From the NCBI GenBank assembly GCA_029215795.1, contig JARDYH010000002.1:129773001-129837000 (forward strand): a stretch of 64,000 bases of DNA, given 5' to 3'. Positions within the stretch are counted from its first letter, which is position 1; the number at the start of each line of letters is the position of its first letter. Below the pieces are notes generated by a model. That model did no database searches and was not told the DNA's origin. It saw only the letters and a program-made list of their open reading frames with translations. This stretch comes from Anniella stebbinsi. Taxonomy: Eukaryota; Chordata; Lepidosauria; Squamata; Anniellidae. This document shows, in pieces, positions 1-10,161 of this stretch. A program made the translations under genes and the position numbers.

Positions 1-130
1 TCTGTTGCAAAAAGGTCTATATCCGGAATGCCCCATCGAGCAAAAAGGCGCCTCAGGATAACTGGAGGAAGTTTCGACTGAGGTCGTCCGCCTGAACATT
101 GTCCGTTCCAGCAATATGGACAGCAAAGAG

Positions 131-1523
131 TCATATATTCCTGGGAACTGTCCAATGGAGAATATCCAAGGTAAGTTGAAGAAGACGGGGAGATCGGGTG
201 CCCCCCTCCTTGTTCAGGTACCAGACAATGGTGGTATTGTTTGACAGGATCTGAATGTGGTGTCCTTGGAGATGTGTCTGGAAAGCATGTAACGCTTTCG
301 TTACAGCTAAGAGTTCCAACATGTTTATATGCAGGTGTCTCTCCAAAGCTGACCATCTTTCTTGGATGGCAAGGTCGTCACAGTGGGCTCCCCATCCTTG
401 CAGAGATGCATCCGAGGTAAGGCATCTTGTTGGGCCTGTGCTCACGAAGGGCATACCCAAGAGGAGATTGTGCAGGTTTGTCCACCATCAGAGAGAAACA
501 CGTATTGCTGTAGGAATGACAAACTTGGTCCTTCTGGGGTTCATGGTAAGATCAAAATTTTGAAGTAGAAATTGCTGCAGTGGCCGCATGTGCAGTCTTG
601 CCCATCTGACCACGTATAAAGATGCTGCCATCAGACCCAGTAACCGCTGGATGTTGAATGCTGAAGACTGGGGCATTTCCAGCAATTGGAGTGACAGGTT
701 GCGCACGACTAACGCCTAGTCCTGTGGGAGGAAAGCTCTCCCCAATGTTGAGTCCAGACAGACTCCGATAAACTGTATGGTCTGGCAAGGGTGGAAGATT
801 GACTTGTCCATATTTATTTGCAGACCTAGAGTTGATAACAGAGTTCTCACCGTCTCTACATCCTTGAGAGCTTGATGCTGAGACTGGGATACGATCAGCC
901 AGTCATCCAGATAAGGGTAGAGTTCCACACCTTTTGACTTTAAGTGGGCGCACACAGCTGCCATACACTTTGTAAAGACTCTGGGAGCTGTTTTGAGGCC
1001 AAACGGAAGGACGGAAAATTGATATATGTTTTGCCCCACAATGAATCAGAGGTACTTTCGATGAGATGGGTGGATTGCGATGTGAAAATAGGCATCTTTT
1101 AAGTCTATTAGTGTAAACCACTGGTTCTTTTTCAAAAGGGGAGGATCATTGACAACATTAGCATATGGAATTTTTTTGTTACAATGAACTTGTTGAGATG
1201 ACTGAGATCCATAATAGGACGAAGTCCTCCATCCTTTTTCGGGACCGTAAAGTAATGGGAATAAAATCCTGCCTGTACATCGGAAGGTCGAACGCGAGTG
1301 ATGGCACCCTTTTGAAGAAGAGACATAGTCTCTCGGGCTAAGATTTCCGATGGTGGCTTTACTTTTACGGTACCTGTGGGAAGGAGGACTCCGAATTCTA
1401 CTGTATCCCATGTTGACAATGCCTAAAACTCAACTGTCTGAAGTAACTGAGGCCTAAGCCTGGGAAAAATTGTAGAGTAGATTTCCGAATTTTGGAACTG
1501 GTAAAAGAAGAGGAGGACATAAG
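131..1523 (-). pseudogene. DIRS-like reverse transcriptase / RNase H remnant
   Basis: Read from 1523 downwards, the reading frame changes at least twice. The fingers region with the YSHYFTVPKKDGG block is around 1250, DLKDAYFHI around 1080, and the catalytic YPYLDDWLIVSQ box around 910. The thumb region lies in another frame (488-706), and an RNase H-like domain with SDASLQGWGAH and LELLAVTKAL occupies 131-460. Order and motifs match DIRS-type pol, where RNase H follows the RT directly. The indels mean it cannot make a full protein. A Ty3/gypsy element is unlikely because the RT box differs and no protease or integrase is seen. Confidence 0.75.
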
Positions 1524-1571
1524 TCAAAGACAACGTTTTTGTGCCCTGTCTTGTGTATTACGGGGCTGTCT

Positions 1572-1585
1572 AAAACGGTTGGATT
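1572..1585 (+). repeat. L1 target site duplication, left copy
   Basis: The 14-mer AAAACGGTTGGATT sits directly before the first base of the L1 and is repeated exactly at 7313-7326 after its poly(A). The opposite strand reads TTTT/A at the nick position, the usual L1 endonuclease preference. Confidence 0.95.
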
Positions 1586-2089
1586 AGGGGGGCGTGGCCA
1601 AGCAGGTCATGGTTTGAGTCGCAAATCCTTCATCCTCCGAAAGAAGCAATGAATTAATTGTAAATTCCCTATCTTAAAAGCGTCCTCTGTTGCATTTAAG
1701 TCTGCTATGGAGAGGGGGAAGCTTACCAAAGAGATTGCAGCTGGAACGAGATTTATGGCTTTATAACCGGATCGGCAGAAGGGAGGAGATCGACCGACAG
1801 CTTTGTAGCAGCGCTGCGAAGGTAATTAAACAGACGTATTTATGGTTGCGGGCTGAAGGCTGAGGAGAACAGAATGATTGCTAGCATTCAGAAAAGAGGC
1901 TTTTAAGACTTTTAAGCTTTAGGCTCTGAAAGATTGCTAGCGGCATACCAGCCGGCTGAAAGCCCGAGGAGAAACGAAACTAAAAAAAAAAAAAAAAAAA
2001 AAAAGCCGGAGGGAGAGAAAGAGACTTTGATTTCTGGCTAGAAGTGGTTTGTGCTTGTGTTTGTGCTTATCGGATAGGCTTGGAGGTGG
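1586..2089 (+). promoter_or_regulatory. L1 5' UTR / internal promoter region
   Basis: This is about 500 bp between the target site duplication and the ORF1 start. It should contain the L1 internal promoter, as in the family. A 23-base A run (1982-2004) sits about 85 bp before ORF1, which is unusual inside a 5' UTR and may mark a junction between 5' modules. No tandem monomers are obvious. Confidence 0.6.
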
Positions 2090-3103
2090 ATGAGCAAGAA
2101 GAAAATAACTTCTTGGAGCCGAATCAAGGGAGATAAGCCGTCCGACAGAAGTTTTAGACTTGTCCGGAAAATGGCGGATAAGGATTCTGAAAAGCCAAAA
2201 AAGCAATCCCCGAGTCATGCCGGAAATGCTAGCTCTAAGACTGGAATTAAGCCAGGAGCAATTCCTAAAACAACCACAGGGAGGCAAGCTGACCCAACAG
2301 ATGAATTGCTTCAGAATTTTCAAAAAATGTTGGATCTTGCAATCTTAAAGCAAGATGGAAATTTTGAGCAGGCTTTACTCAAACAAGAAGATCGATTGGC
2401 AAAGAGGATTGCTGATTCACAGCAGCAGCTTTTAGCAGGACTCCAAAAGGTGGAGAAAGAGGTTGGAGCTTTACAGGAAGAAACTGGAGAACTAAAGGTT
2501 TTATACAAGAAGCAACAGGAACAGCTAACGCAACAGGATTTACGGCTTATAGCGATGGAAGACCGGGACAGGAGAGCTAATCTACGCATAAGATCTTTTG
2601 GGGAGAGGCAAGAGGAGACCCCTAACAGTATAAGAGAATTAATTTTGGCATGGGCCAAACAGTTGATGCCACAGGAAGAGTGGAGAATGGAAGATATTGA
2701 GCGGGCCCACAGGGTTGGATTTGGAAAGTCAAGAGAGCTCCCAAGAGATATTATTGTGAAATTCGCTAACTACTACAAAAAAGAAAAATTAATGCAAGCA
2801 ATTAGAAGTCAAGGTCAACCGATGCTTCAAGCAACACCAGTCGAGGTTTTCCAGGATTTATGCCCTCAGACCATCCAGTGGAGGAAGAGCGTTAGAATAT
2901 GCACAGGGGCATTGAAAATGAAATCGATCTCCTACAATTGGGGATACCCAGTTTTCTTGAGGTTCAAGTGGAACGGGAAGCAGCAAAGAATAACATCTTG
3001 TGAGCAAGGAATCGAGTTGTTGGAGGAGCTGGGCATAATGGATGCCACATCGGTTGGAGAGGAGAAGCAAGATGAAGGCGCGGCAGGAGGGAGCAATGAA
3101 TAG
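2090..3103 (+). CDS. L1 ORF1 protein (RNA-binding chaperone)
   Basis: A 337-residue uninterrupted ORF. The order is that of L1 ORF1p: a basic low-complexity N-terminus (about residues 1-85), a coiled coil rich in Q, E, K and L (about 95-165) for trimerisation, an RRM-like domain beginning near NLRIRSFGERQEE and containing the family signature ERAHRVG, and a C-terminal domain with DIIVKFANYYKKEKLM. In the family, ORF1p binds L1 RNA and forms the cytoplasmic RNP needed for retrotransposition. The start is the first in-frame ATG. A second in-frame ATG about 27 codons on (MADKDSEK) could also be used. No stop or frameshift is seen. Confidence 0.93.
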   Translation: MSKKKITSWSRIKGDKPSDRSFRLVRKMADKDSEKPKKQSPSHAGNASSKTGIKPGAIPKTTTGRQADPTDELLQNFQKMLDLAILKQDGNFEQALLKQEDRLAKRIADSQQQLLAGLQKVEKEVGALQEETGELKVLYKKQQEQLTQQDLRLIAMEDRDRRANLRIRSFGERQEETPNSIRELILAWAKQLMPQEEWRMEDIERAHRVGFGKSRELPRDIIVKFANYYKKEKLMQAIRSQGQPMLQATPVEVFQDLCPQTIQWRKSVRICTGALKMKSISYNWGYPVFLRFKWNGKQQRITSCEQGIELLEELGIMDATSVGEEKQDEGAAGGSNE

Positions 3104-3237
3104 ACTTTAATATATTGTAAGAGAGATAGGGAGAAGAGGAGACTTGGAGGGGAGGGTGGACGTCATTCCGGAATGTTGGGCCGAGTTCCCCCCCCCCCTA
3201 AGAGTTCTAAGAAGATTGGGACCAAAGCCCAGCAAGC

Positions 3238-3300
3238 TGGTGAGGAGGGGGGTGAATTGGGGGTGAATGTGGGGGGGAGGGTTAGGGGGGGGTATGTGTT
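3238..3300 (+). other. G-rich L1 inter-ORF spacer
   Basis: Between ORF1 and ORF2, several runs of five to eight G are separated by a few bases (3246-3292), preceded by a C9 run near 3190. On the plus strand this fits a G-quadruplex pattern. It is a sequence pattern only, and no function is shown. Confidence 0.6.
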
Positions 3301-3343
3301 ACACACAGGGAGACCGACTTAAAGACTTGTGTGAAAGAGAGAG

Positions 3344-6300
3344 ATGGAAAATAAACTTAGATTGGCAACACTGAATGTTAAAGGGCTAGGAACGGTAATT
3401 AAAAGAAAGAGGATTGAAATGTTATTAAAGAAAAAAAAATAGATGTAATTTTTTTGCAGGAAACCCATCAGGCCAAAGATGGAGTTAATGAGCTTCGAAT
3501 GAGGGAGGTGGGCGTTTATGAGAAGGCATATGGAACTTCGAAATCGAGAGGAGTGGCAATAATAATTTCAAAGACATGTGGTATAACTATTCAAAGTGTA
3601 AAGAGAGATAGCAATGGAAGGTTTCTTATTATGTTCTGCAAGTTGGGAGAAGAGGAATATGTATTAGTGAATATATATGCTCCAAATGGGAAACAAATGG
3701 ATTTTATCAATGAAGTATTTAACGGGTTGGGAGAAGTGGGTAAAAAGCACATTGTGATGGCTGGTGACTTTAATATGGTACTAGATATAGGGAAAGACCG
3801 GGATAACATACTAAAAGATACTAAGAGGGTGGGGAAGACAGAGTTAAGCAAATTAATGGAAGGGAAAGAATTAATGGATGTGTGGAGAGCCTTAAGAGGG
3901 GAAGAAAGGAAATATACTTTTTATTCACAGAGATTTAAGAGTTATTCAAGGATAGACCACATTTTTGTATCAAAAAATATGTTACCCAAAATTATAGATT
4001 GTGATATTGGAGTTATCAAGGTCACTGACCACGCGTTGATGTCAATGGACATGGAAACCAAGAAAGACTATAGACAAGCGAAGAGATGGAGATTGGATGT
4101 AAGGTTGTTGAATAAAAAGGATATAATGGAGAAAATAAAGAAAGAACTGCAGGAAATTTGGGAGATTAATGAAAAAGAGAACAACCGGCAGGACATATTA
4201 TGGGACACAATGAAAGCTGTAGTAAGAGGGATTTATATTAGGGAAAGATGCACATTAAAAAAACAACGGGAAGCTCAAAATAAAAAGATTGAAGAGGAGA
4301 TAAGAAGTTTGGAAGAAAAGTTAAAGGAGACAAAAGATAAACGCCTATTAGCCCAAATTCAAGCTAAGAAAAAGGAATTAGAGAAAGAAGAATTAGAACA
4401 AGTTCAAAAGAATTTGTTGTATTTAAAAAGAGACTTTTTTGAATATAGTAATAGAAACTCAAAGATGCTGGCTAGATCCACACAGTTGGAAAAGGCTAAG
4501 AATATGATAGGGACAATAAAGGATAAGGCAGGGAATAGTTGTAATTTAATGAAAGATAAATTAAGTATATTTGAGGACTTTTATAGTGAATTATATACAT
4601 CAGGATCGGGACCGCAAGATAAGATATTGGAATATGTAGAGAGGAATTGGAAAATAAAATTGCAGGAACAGGACAGGGATTATATGGAAGGTTTAGTTAC
4701 GGAAAAAGAGATAGAGGGAGTTATTGATAAATTAAAAGGAGGAAAATCACCGGGGTTGGATGGTTTGGGGTCGGAGTATTATAAGCTTTTTAAAGGAATT
4801 TTAGTACCAAGATTAAAGAAATTATTTAATACTATAATAGAAGGGGGGAAGACTCCGCCATCATGGGAACATTCCCTGATTATATTAATTCCGAAACCAG
4901 GTAAGGATTTAACAGATCCCGCATCATATAGACCAATTTCCTTAATAAATCAAGATTCAAAGATTTTTACAGCAATATTGGCAAAAAGAATGGCCACATT
5001 TATTAGTAAATATATTAAAAAAGATCAGTGTGGATTTATCCCGGGTAGGCAAATGCCTAATTTAATGGGAAGAGTATTAAATATAATTAGTATCATAAAA
5101 AAAAGGAATTTAAAAGCAGGTCTGCTAGCATTGGATATATTCAAAGCCTTTGATTGTGTGGAATGGCCAGCACTTAAAACAATATTAAAAACATTTGGGT
5201 TTGGAGATTGTTTTATGGGAGTGATGGATAAGTTGTATAAAAATAATAAAGCGGAAATATTGGTTAATGATGGGTTAACACAACAGATTACACTAGCCCG
5301 AGGAACTAGACAGGGATGTCCTCTTTCACCGATCCTATTTGCAATAGTAATAGAAATTTTGGCAAATGTAATAAGGGAAGATGAAAGAGTGAAGGGGATA
5401 GGAAGAAAGGAGAAGATTAAAATGAATATGTTTGCGGACGATACCTTATTGACGGTAGAAGATCCCCTAGGGAGTGCTGAGGTGATTAAGAAACATTTAA
5501 GAGAATTTGGAGAAATCACGGGATTAAAAGTAAATTGGGGGAAGTCAGAAATGATGTTATTTAATTATAATAAGGAAGAGTTGGAAGAAGGTAAGGATAA
5601 GTTGGGTCTTAGACTTAAAAACATAGTACGTTATTTAGGTATTAACATTGATAGAGATTTAGATAGGCTTGAGGAACTTAATTTGGTAGCTTTAAAAAAA
5701 CAAGTAGGGGAGAAATTAGAAGTATATAAGAAATTAAAACATTCTTGGTTTGGTAGAATAGCAATTATTAAAATGAAGATTTTACCTAAGATTAATTTTT
5801 TGTTTAGAATGTTACCAATTAAAATATCAGATGTAGAGCTGAAAAGTTGGCAAAATATAATCAATGCATATTGTAATGGGGATAAGAAAGCCAGGATTAA
5901 TAAAGGGTTATGGTATAAGGCTCAAAAGAAGGGAGGTTTAGGGCTTCCAAATATTAAGTACTATTATATAGCTAATCAGTTAAGGTATGTTATAAGCTGT
6001 ATTCTAGGGGAGGAAGATCTGGAGTGGTTGGAGACGCAAACTGGGGAAATAGATTATAAATTGAAAAATATTTTCTTTAAGAAAATTCAAAAGAAAGAAT
6101 TAAAGGGACTGGACAACCCTTTGTTGGTAAATATAGTGGAGATCTGGGAGAAATTTAGGGGGAAGTTGATACCAGGAGATTCACCACTTGCCCCAGTGGT
6201 AGTAGTGGAGAATTTCCCAAGAGTGTTAAAAGTGGAGATTGAAGCGAGATTGAAAGATAAGGAAATAATCAAGTTAAGGAAGTGGATGGAAAATATGAAG

Positions 6301-7179
6301 GATAATGAACAAATTAAAGAGCTATTGATAGGTCATAAATTTGCATGGTTTAAATGTATACAACTAGGGAAATGGACTCAGGAATGGAAATTGAAAAATA
6401 AAAAGTGTAGAAACAATACAAGATTTGAAGAATTAGTAGAGTCAAAAGGCAGGAAAGAAGGAAAGGAAATTAAGAAAGGGTTGACTAGTGAGATATATAA
6501 ATTATTGATAGAGGAAGAATTTCAAAATTCACTTAAAGTAATAAAAAAGGCTTGGGAAGAAGACGTAAATGGAGAAATTAAGGATTATAACTGGGAGAGG
6601 TTGTGGAACGCAAGAATGTTAAAATTGTTATCGATCAGAATTAAGGAGAATTTTTATAAGGTATTGTGGAGATGGTATCTAACTCCGGTTAGATTTCACC
6701 AGATTGATAAAAAAATATCTAAAAAGTGTTGGAGAGGATGCCAGGAGGTTGGAACTTATTACCATATGTGGTGGAGCTGTGAATATGTACAAAAATTTTG
6801 GAAAAGGGTATTTAAAGAAATAAGTGAAATAATTGGAAGTAAAGTGGAATTAGACCCGAAGCTCGCTCTACTAGCAATATGGGATAGAGGGGAAGAGGAC
6901 AAAAACAAGAGGGAATTGATAAACAACCTCCTGACTCCTGTTAGACTAATGATTGCAAAAAATTGGAAAGGACAAGGAAGCTATACAATAGAAGAATGGT
7001 ATAAAGAAATATGGGATATGGCTTTGAATGATATGCTAACTTGTAAAATGAAATTGAAAAGGGGAATGTCCGGTAAAAATGATTTTGGGGAAATATGGAG
7101 ACCCCTTTTGGAATATGTATTAAGATCGGGGAAGGGACAAACACCTTCAAAAGAGTCGATAAACTTCTGGATAGAATAA
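3344..7179 (+). pseudogene. L1 ORF2 (endonuclease / reverse transcriptase), one frameshift in an A run
   Basis: The ORF begins at ATG 3344, with the usual start of the endonuclease domain (LATLNVKGLG). The frame hits TAG at 3440 just after an A9 run (3431-3439). From 3442 a second frame continues without a break for about 1,245 codons, starting IDVIFLQETHQ. Visible landmarks are the endonuclease GDFNM near 3765, SRIDHIF near 3950 and TDH near 4024; the RT fingers; the catalytic FADDTLL at 5431-5451; and a C-terminal Cys/His motif (C-x3-C, H, C) at about 6727-6780. In the family, ORF2p nicks DNA and copies the RNA by target-primed reverse transcription. The single indel lies in a homopolymer, so it may be a real mutation or a sequencing or assembly error. 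Confidence 0.93.
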
Positions 7180-7312
7180 GAGGTTAAGAGAAGGTCTCAT
7201 GGTGGGGGGGTACACGGGGGGGGATTGTCAAGGGTTATGTATGTATTTTATGTTATCATTATGTTGAAAATAATAAAATTATTTACAAAAAAAAAACAAA
7301 AAAAACAAAAAA
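7180..7312 (+). other. L1 3' UTR, polyadenylation signal and A-rich tail
   Basis: A short 3' UTR with two G-rich patches (around 7202-7225), an AATAAA hexamer at 7272-7277, and an A tail interrupted by two C bases up to the right target site duplication. Confidence 0.9.
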
Positions 7313-7326
7313 AAAACGGTTGGATT
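7313..7326 (+). repeat. L1 target site duplication, right copy
   Basis: An exact second copy of AAAACGGTTGGATT directly after the A tail. Removing 1586-7326 restores a continuous DIRS gag reading direction across the junction. Confidence 0.95.
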
Positions 7327-9357
7327 GAAAGATTTTCCTTTGCTGATAAGTTTGATTTGGTGGAGCTTGGTAGCGTGGCAGGCGATCCTGAGTCTGTTTG
7401 GACTGGTAGGGATGAGGCCGGTACCACTTTTGTGGACGGTATGAAGGTTGGACTGTTGGATTAAAGCCCATTTTATGGGCGGTGACTTTAGGCTTTTGGA
7501 TGGTATCCATTGTCGTGTCCGTTGAAGCATTGAATAAACCTTCCCCATCAAAAGGCAAATCCTCTATCCGAGATCTGGTCTCTGGAGGAAGATTAGCTGA
7601 TCGCAGCCACGCATGGCGGCGAAGGACTACTGCCCCAATCATGGCCTTGGAGGCACAGGAAGTTGTCAGTTCCTGTTTTGACAAACACACAGCCTCTGAA
7701 TGGAAAACGTGAGCGAATTCACGTTGGTCATCTGGCAGATAAGACATGAGCGATGACATTTTATCCCAAAGAAAGAGCTGATAACGCGCCATCATGGCTT
7801 GGTAATTAGCGACTTTTATCCCTAGTGCGGCAGAAGAATAAATTCGATGGCCAAACATATCCAACTTTCTTCCCTCCTTATCTGTAGGAGCCGAGTGTGT
7901 TTTTGCAGATTTTCCCTGTGCTGCCTCCACAATGATCGAGTTGGGCTTTGGGTGCACAAATAAGAAGGGGCATCTGACTCCTTGACTTTATATAAGGTGT
8001 CCAATCGTTTTGACGTCAGCCCCATAGTGGATGGATTTTTCCAGGATTGTTGAGCTGTCTGTAGAAGAGTTGGGACGTATGGAATAGTAAGTTGTGTTGA
8101 AGGTTCTGAGTACATGACATCAAAAATCGGATCAGCAATCATTTCTTCAGGCTGGTGTTTGATACCAAGGGACTGAGCCATACAAAGCATCTGCTCATTG
8201 AAATTTTCAAACTCCATCGACGGAGAGGCCCGTTCGTTCGTGCCCACAGCATCATCCGGGGAAGGTACCCATGGCAGGGCCGTCGCTACGGAAGAGGAGT
8301 CCGAAGCATAATCCTCAACAGATTGTGGCGAGGATGGAGTCGGCACCTCGGTAAACTGGTTCAGTACCGAGGGTTCCTGTGGTGGTACCGATTCCGCTGC
8401 TGACAGTGGCCGCTGCAGAGGCTGAGGAGGGACGAGCGGGTGATCCGCGAGTTGTTGGCCTGTGTATGGTTCGAAGGCATATTGGTACCGACGTGTATCC
8501 TCAAGCGGGCCTTGGTCCTGACAGGGTAAGTTGGAATGAGACCCCAAGGAGCGCACGGAGCAATCGGAATATCGGTCCCAGTCTCGTGAGCGCGATCTTG
8601 AGCGAAAGTGATAATGGCAGCAGCTGGAGTCGCACCTAGAGCTCTGAGAGGTCACCACTACCAAACGGACCGACTGTGGTCTAGTTGGCACAGTTAGCGG
8701 CGGGGAATCAAAAATTTCGCCTTCTGATACCAACACAGGAGTTGGCCTCGTTGAGGGGTGCATCGAGCTCGGAGGGCCCAGTATCGAAGTCGCTGCGGCC
8801 GGTATCTGTCCCTCGCTGATCATTGATGTAGGCACAGGTCTGATCGGTACCGAGGATGATCCCGAAGGAGATGGTACCGATGGTCTCAAAATGGCAGCTG
8901 GGCGAGTCTTCGAAGATTTTTCAATATTTGCTGCTTTCGCCTTCTTTTTTCGCCTCACTTCTTCATGAGGTTGGTTGCTAGCCTTTTTAGGGTGTTTCTT
9001 TGCCTTAACCCCGGCTGAAGCGAGACCAGGCATTGCTGGGTTAGAACGACTTACGGGCAAAGCCCCATGTTCCCCAGAATTAGAGGCAGCCAAAGACATG
9101 GAGGGAAGTTGAGGTGGGGTATCCACTGCCTCCAGTGTTTTTTTCCACAGCAGGCCCCTCAATCTAAGAATACGAACGCAGTTCGAAGAGAAGTCTCCCG
9201 TGAGGCAATCAGCAGAGCGGTCGAAAAAGAACTGAGGTAAGCGGGAACCCGGAGCATGCGCAATATGACGGTGGGGGAGGGGTTCCCGCCTAAAATCGAC
9301 AGACCTCCGAACTGACAGTGCGGTTAGGGGACAGCTCAAAAACAGATGGAAACCCAC
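7327..9357 (-). pseudogene. DIRS-like gag remnant
   Basis: The minus-strand ORF from 9357 to 7822 (511 codons) overlaps a second frame from 7957 downwards, so a frameshift lies near 7970. The first part is low complexity (Pro/Ser/Arg-rich). The second contains the conserved DIRS gag block with RHAWLRSANLPPETRSRIED and EDLPFDGEGLFNASTDT. The second frame runs into the L1 insertion, and its last codons resume at 1571 and reach a stop at 1524-1526. The gag role (coat/RNA binding) is inferred from position. Confidence 0.7.
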
Positions 9358-9834
9358 GGTGCAGTTAGAAGACTGTTCTGAGCCCCAAAGAGATCTGTAT
9401 CCGAAGGTTTTTTAGGTGACGTTAATGTTTGTTTCATGTTGATGATGGACAGCTAACTGAACACTTCCATATTAGAAAGATGCTGAGAAGTGAGGGAGAC
9501 ATAGTTTTGAGATTGACATCTGTGGCTAACCAATAGCCACAGTCTCCTCCCTGTCATGTTGCTTAGGGGGAGGAATTGCAAATGATATAAACAGAAAGAG
9601 CCCGTAGCGCTCTTTCACAATGCCGTTGAGGCTGACTGAACGTTACAGAAATGGGAAAGTTCCATCAGCTTTCCCTAGCATTTTCCTATCTGGGGGCATT
9701 TTGAAGCCCCCTCTTCCCATCCCAATGATGGGGGGGGGGAGCGTTGCTCACGGCACTGCCACTGCTGCTGCCAGCCTGAGACTAACTGCTGATTTGAAGG
9801 GGTGCAGCCTCTTAAGATCTTGCATACCTGAGAT
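9358..9834. other. Upstream part of DIRS element / flanking DNA
   Basis: No coding signal. Probably the DIRS leader and terminal repeat, then flanking DNA. The element edge could not be placed. A G10 run lies near 9730. Confidence 0.4.
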
Positions 9835-9985
9835 CCTCCGCCTCCAAAGAAAAATGATCCCAGGCGCTAGACTTGTGTTTTGCAGGAGACGGTGCGGTTG
9901 GAGCCTCAAAATCACCCTCACATGACTTCTTCTCCTGCACTTCAGAAGGACTAGCAGCAGCAGATAAAAGGGTGCACCTAATTTT
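9835..9985 (-). pseudogene. Possible BED-type zinc-finger / hAT transposase fragment
   Basis: One minus-strand frame reads through about 45 codons, with PSPAKHKSSAWDHFSLEAED near its end. The KxSxxWDHF pattern resembles the start of BED zinc fingers found in hAT transposases and ZBED genes. The Cys/His residues of the finger are not preserved downstream. It lies between the DIRS element and the last visible CDCA2 exon, but its phase does not fit as a CDCA2 exon. The call rests on one short motif. Confidence 0.35.
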
Positions 9986-10130
9986 GAGCTGGGGGGGGGG
10001 GGTTGACTAGAAGAAACACCTCTCCCTCTCCCAACATGGCCAGAGACAGTTTCCTTTGCTGGGTTTTCTTTTTTTTCTCTGCGCCTGTCTGCTTTTATTT
10101 GCTTCTTCTTGTAGTACCACCCCACACTCC

Positions 10131-10132
<2 letters not shown>

Positions 10133-10161
<29 letters not shown>
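10133..10161. repeat. (TG)n microsatellite
   Basis: About 14 uninterrupted TG units. Confidence 0.97.

Larger units (their letters stand above)
1586..7312 (+). mobile_element. Full-length L1 (LINE-1) retrotransposon inserted in the DIRS element
   Basis: The 5.7-kb element has the standard L1 order: 5' UTR (1586-2089), ORF1 (2090-3103), a G-rich spacer, ORF2 (3344-7179), a short G-rich 3' UTR, an AATAAA at 7272-7277 and an A-rich tail at 7288-7312. It is flanked by a perfect 14-bp target site duplication. The full length, the open ORF1 and an ORF2 with only one visible break point to a young insertion in a lineage where L1 is or was recently active. It lies opposite in orientation to its DIRS host element. 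Codon use is strongly A-rich, as usual for L1. Confidence 0.95.
1..9600 (-). mobile_element. DIRS-like retrotransposon, truncated by the window and split by an L1
   Basis: The minus strand carries a gag-like region (about 9357 down to 7327) followed, after removal of the inserted L1, by a reverse transcriptase and RNase H region (1523 down to 131). The RT resembles that of DIRS-type tyrosine-recombinase elements: a block with VPKKDGGLRPIMDLSHLN, then DLKDAYFHI, then a YPYLDDWLI active-site box, and an RNase H with SDASLQGWGAH. The tyrosine recombinase expected downstream would lie left of position 1. Frameshifts in both gag and pol mark it as a fossil. The upstream edge near 9600 is a guess, because I could not identify the terminal repeat. 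It probably sits in an intron or 3' part of CDCA2, in the same orientation as that gene. Confidence 0.75.

Noticed and set aside
3454..7179. A 1,241-codon ORF as a host gene
   Set aside because: Endonuclease, reverse transcriptase and terminal Cys/His motifs, the ORF1 upstream, the poly(A) and the target duplication make it L1 ORF2.
7822..9357. A 511-codon ORF as an Arg/Ser/Pro-rich host protein
   Set aside because: It continues, after a frameshift, into a DIRS gag-like block and lies directly before the DIRS RT.
9835..9985. Further CDCA2 exon
   Set aside because: The previous exon ends in phase 0. The only acceptor that keeps this stretch open needs another phase, and the sequence resembles a BED finger more than CDCA2.
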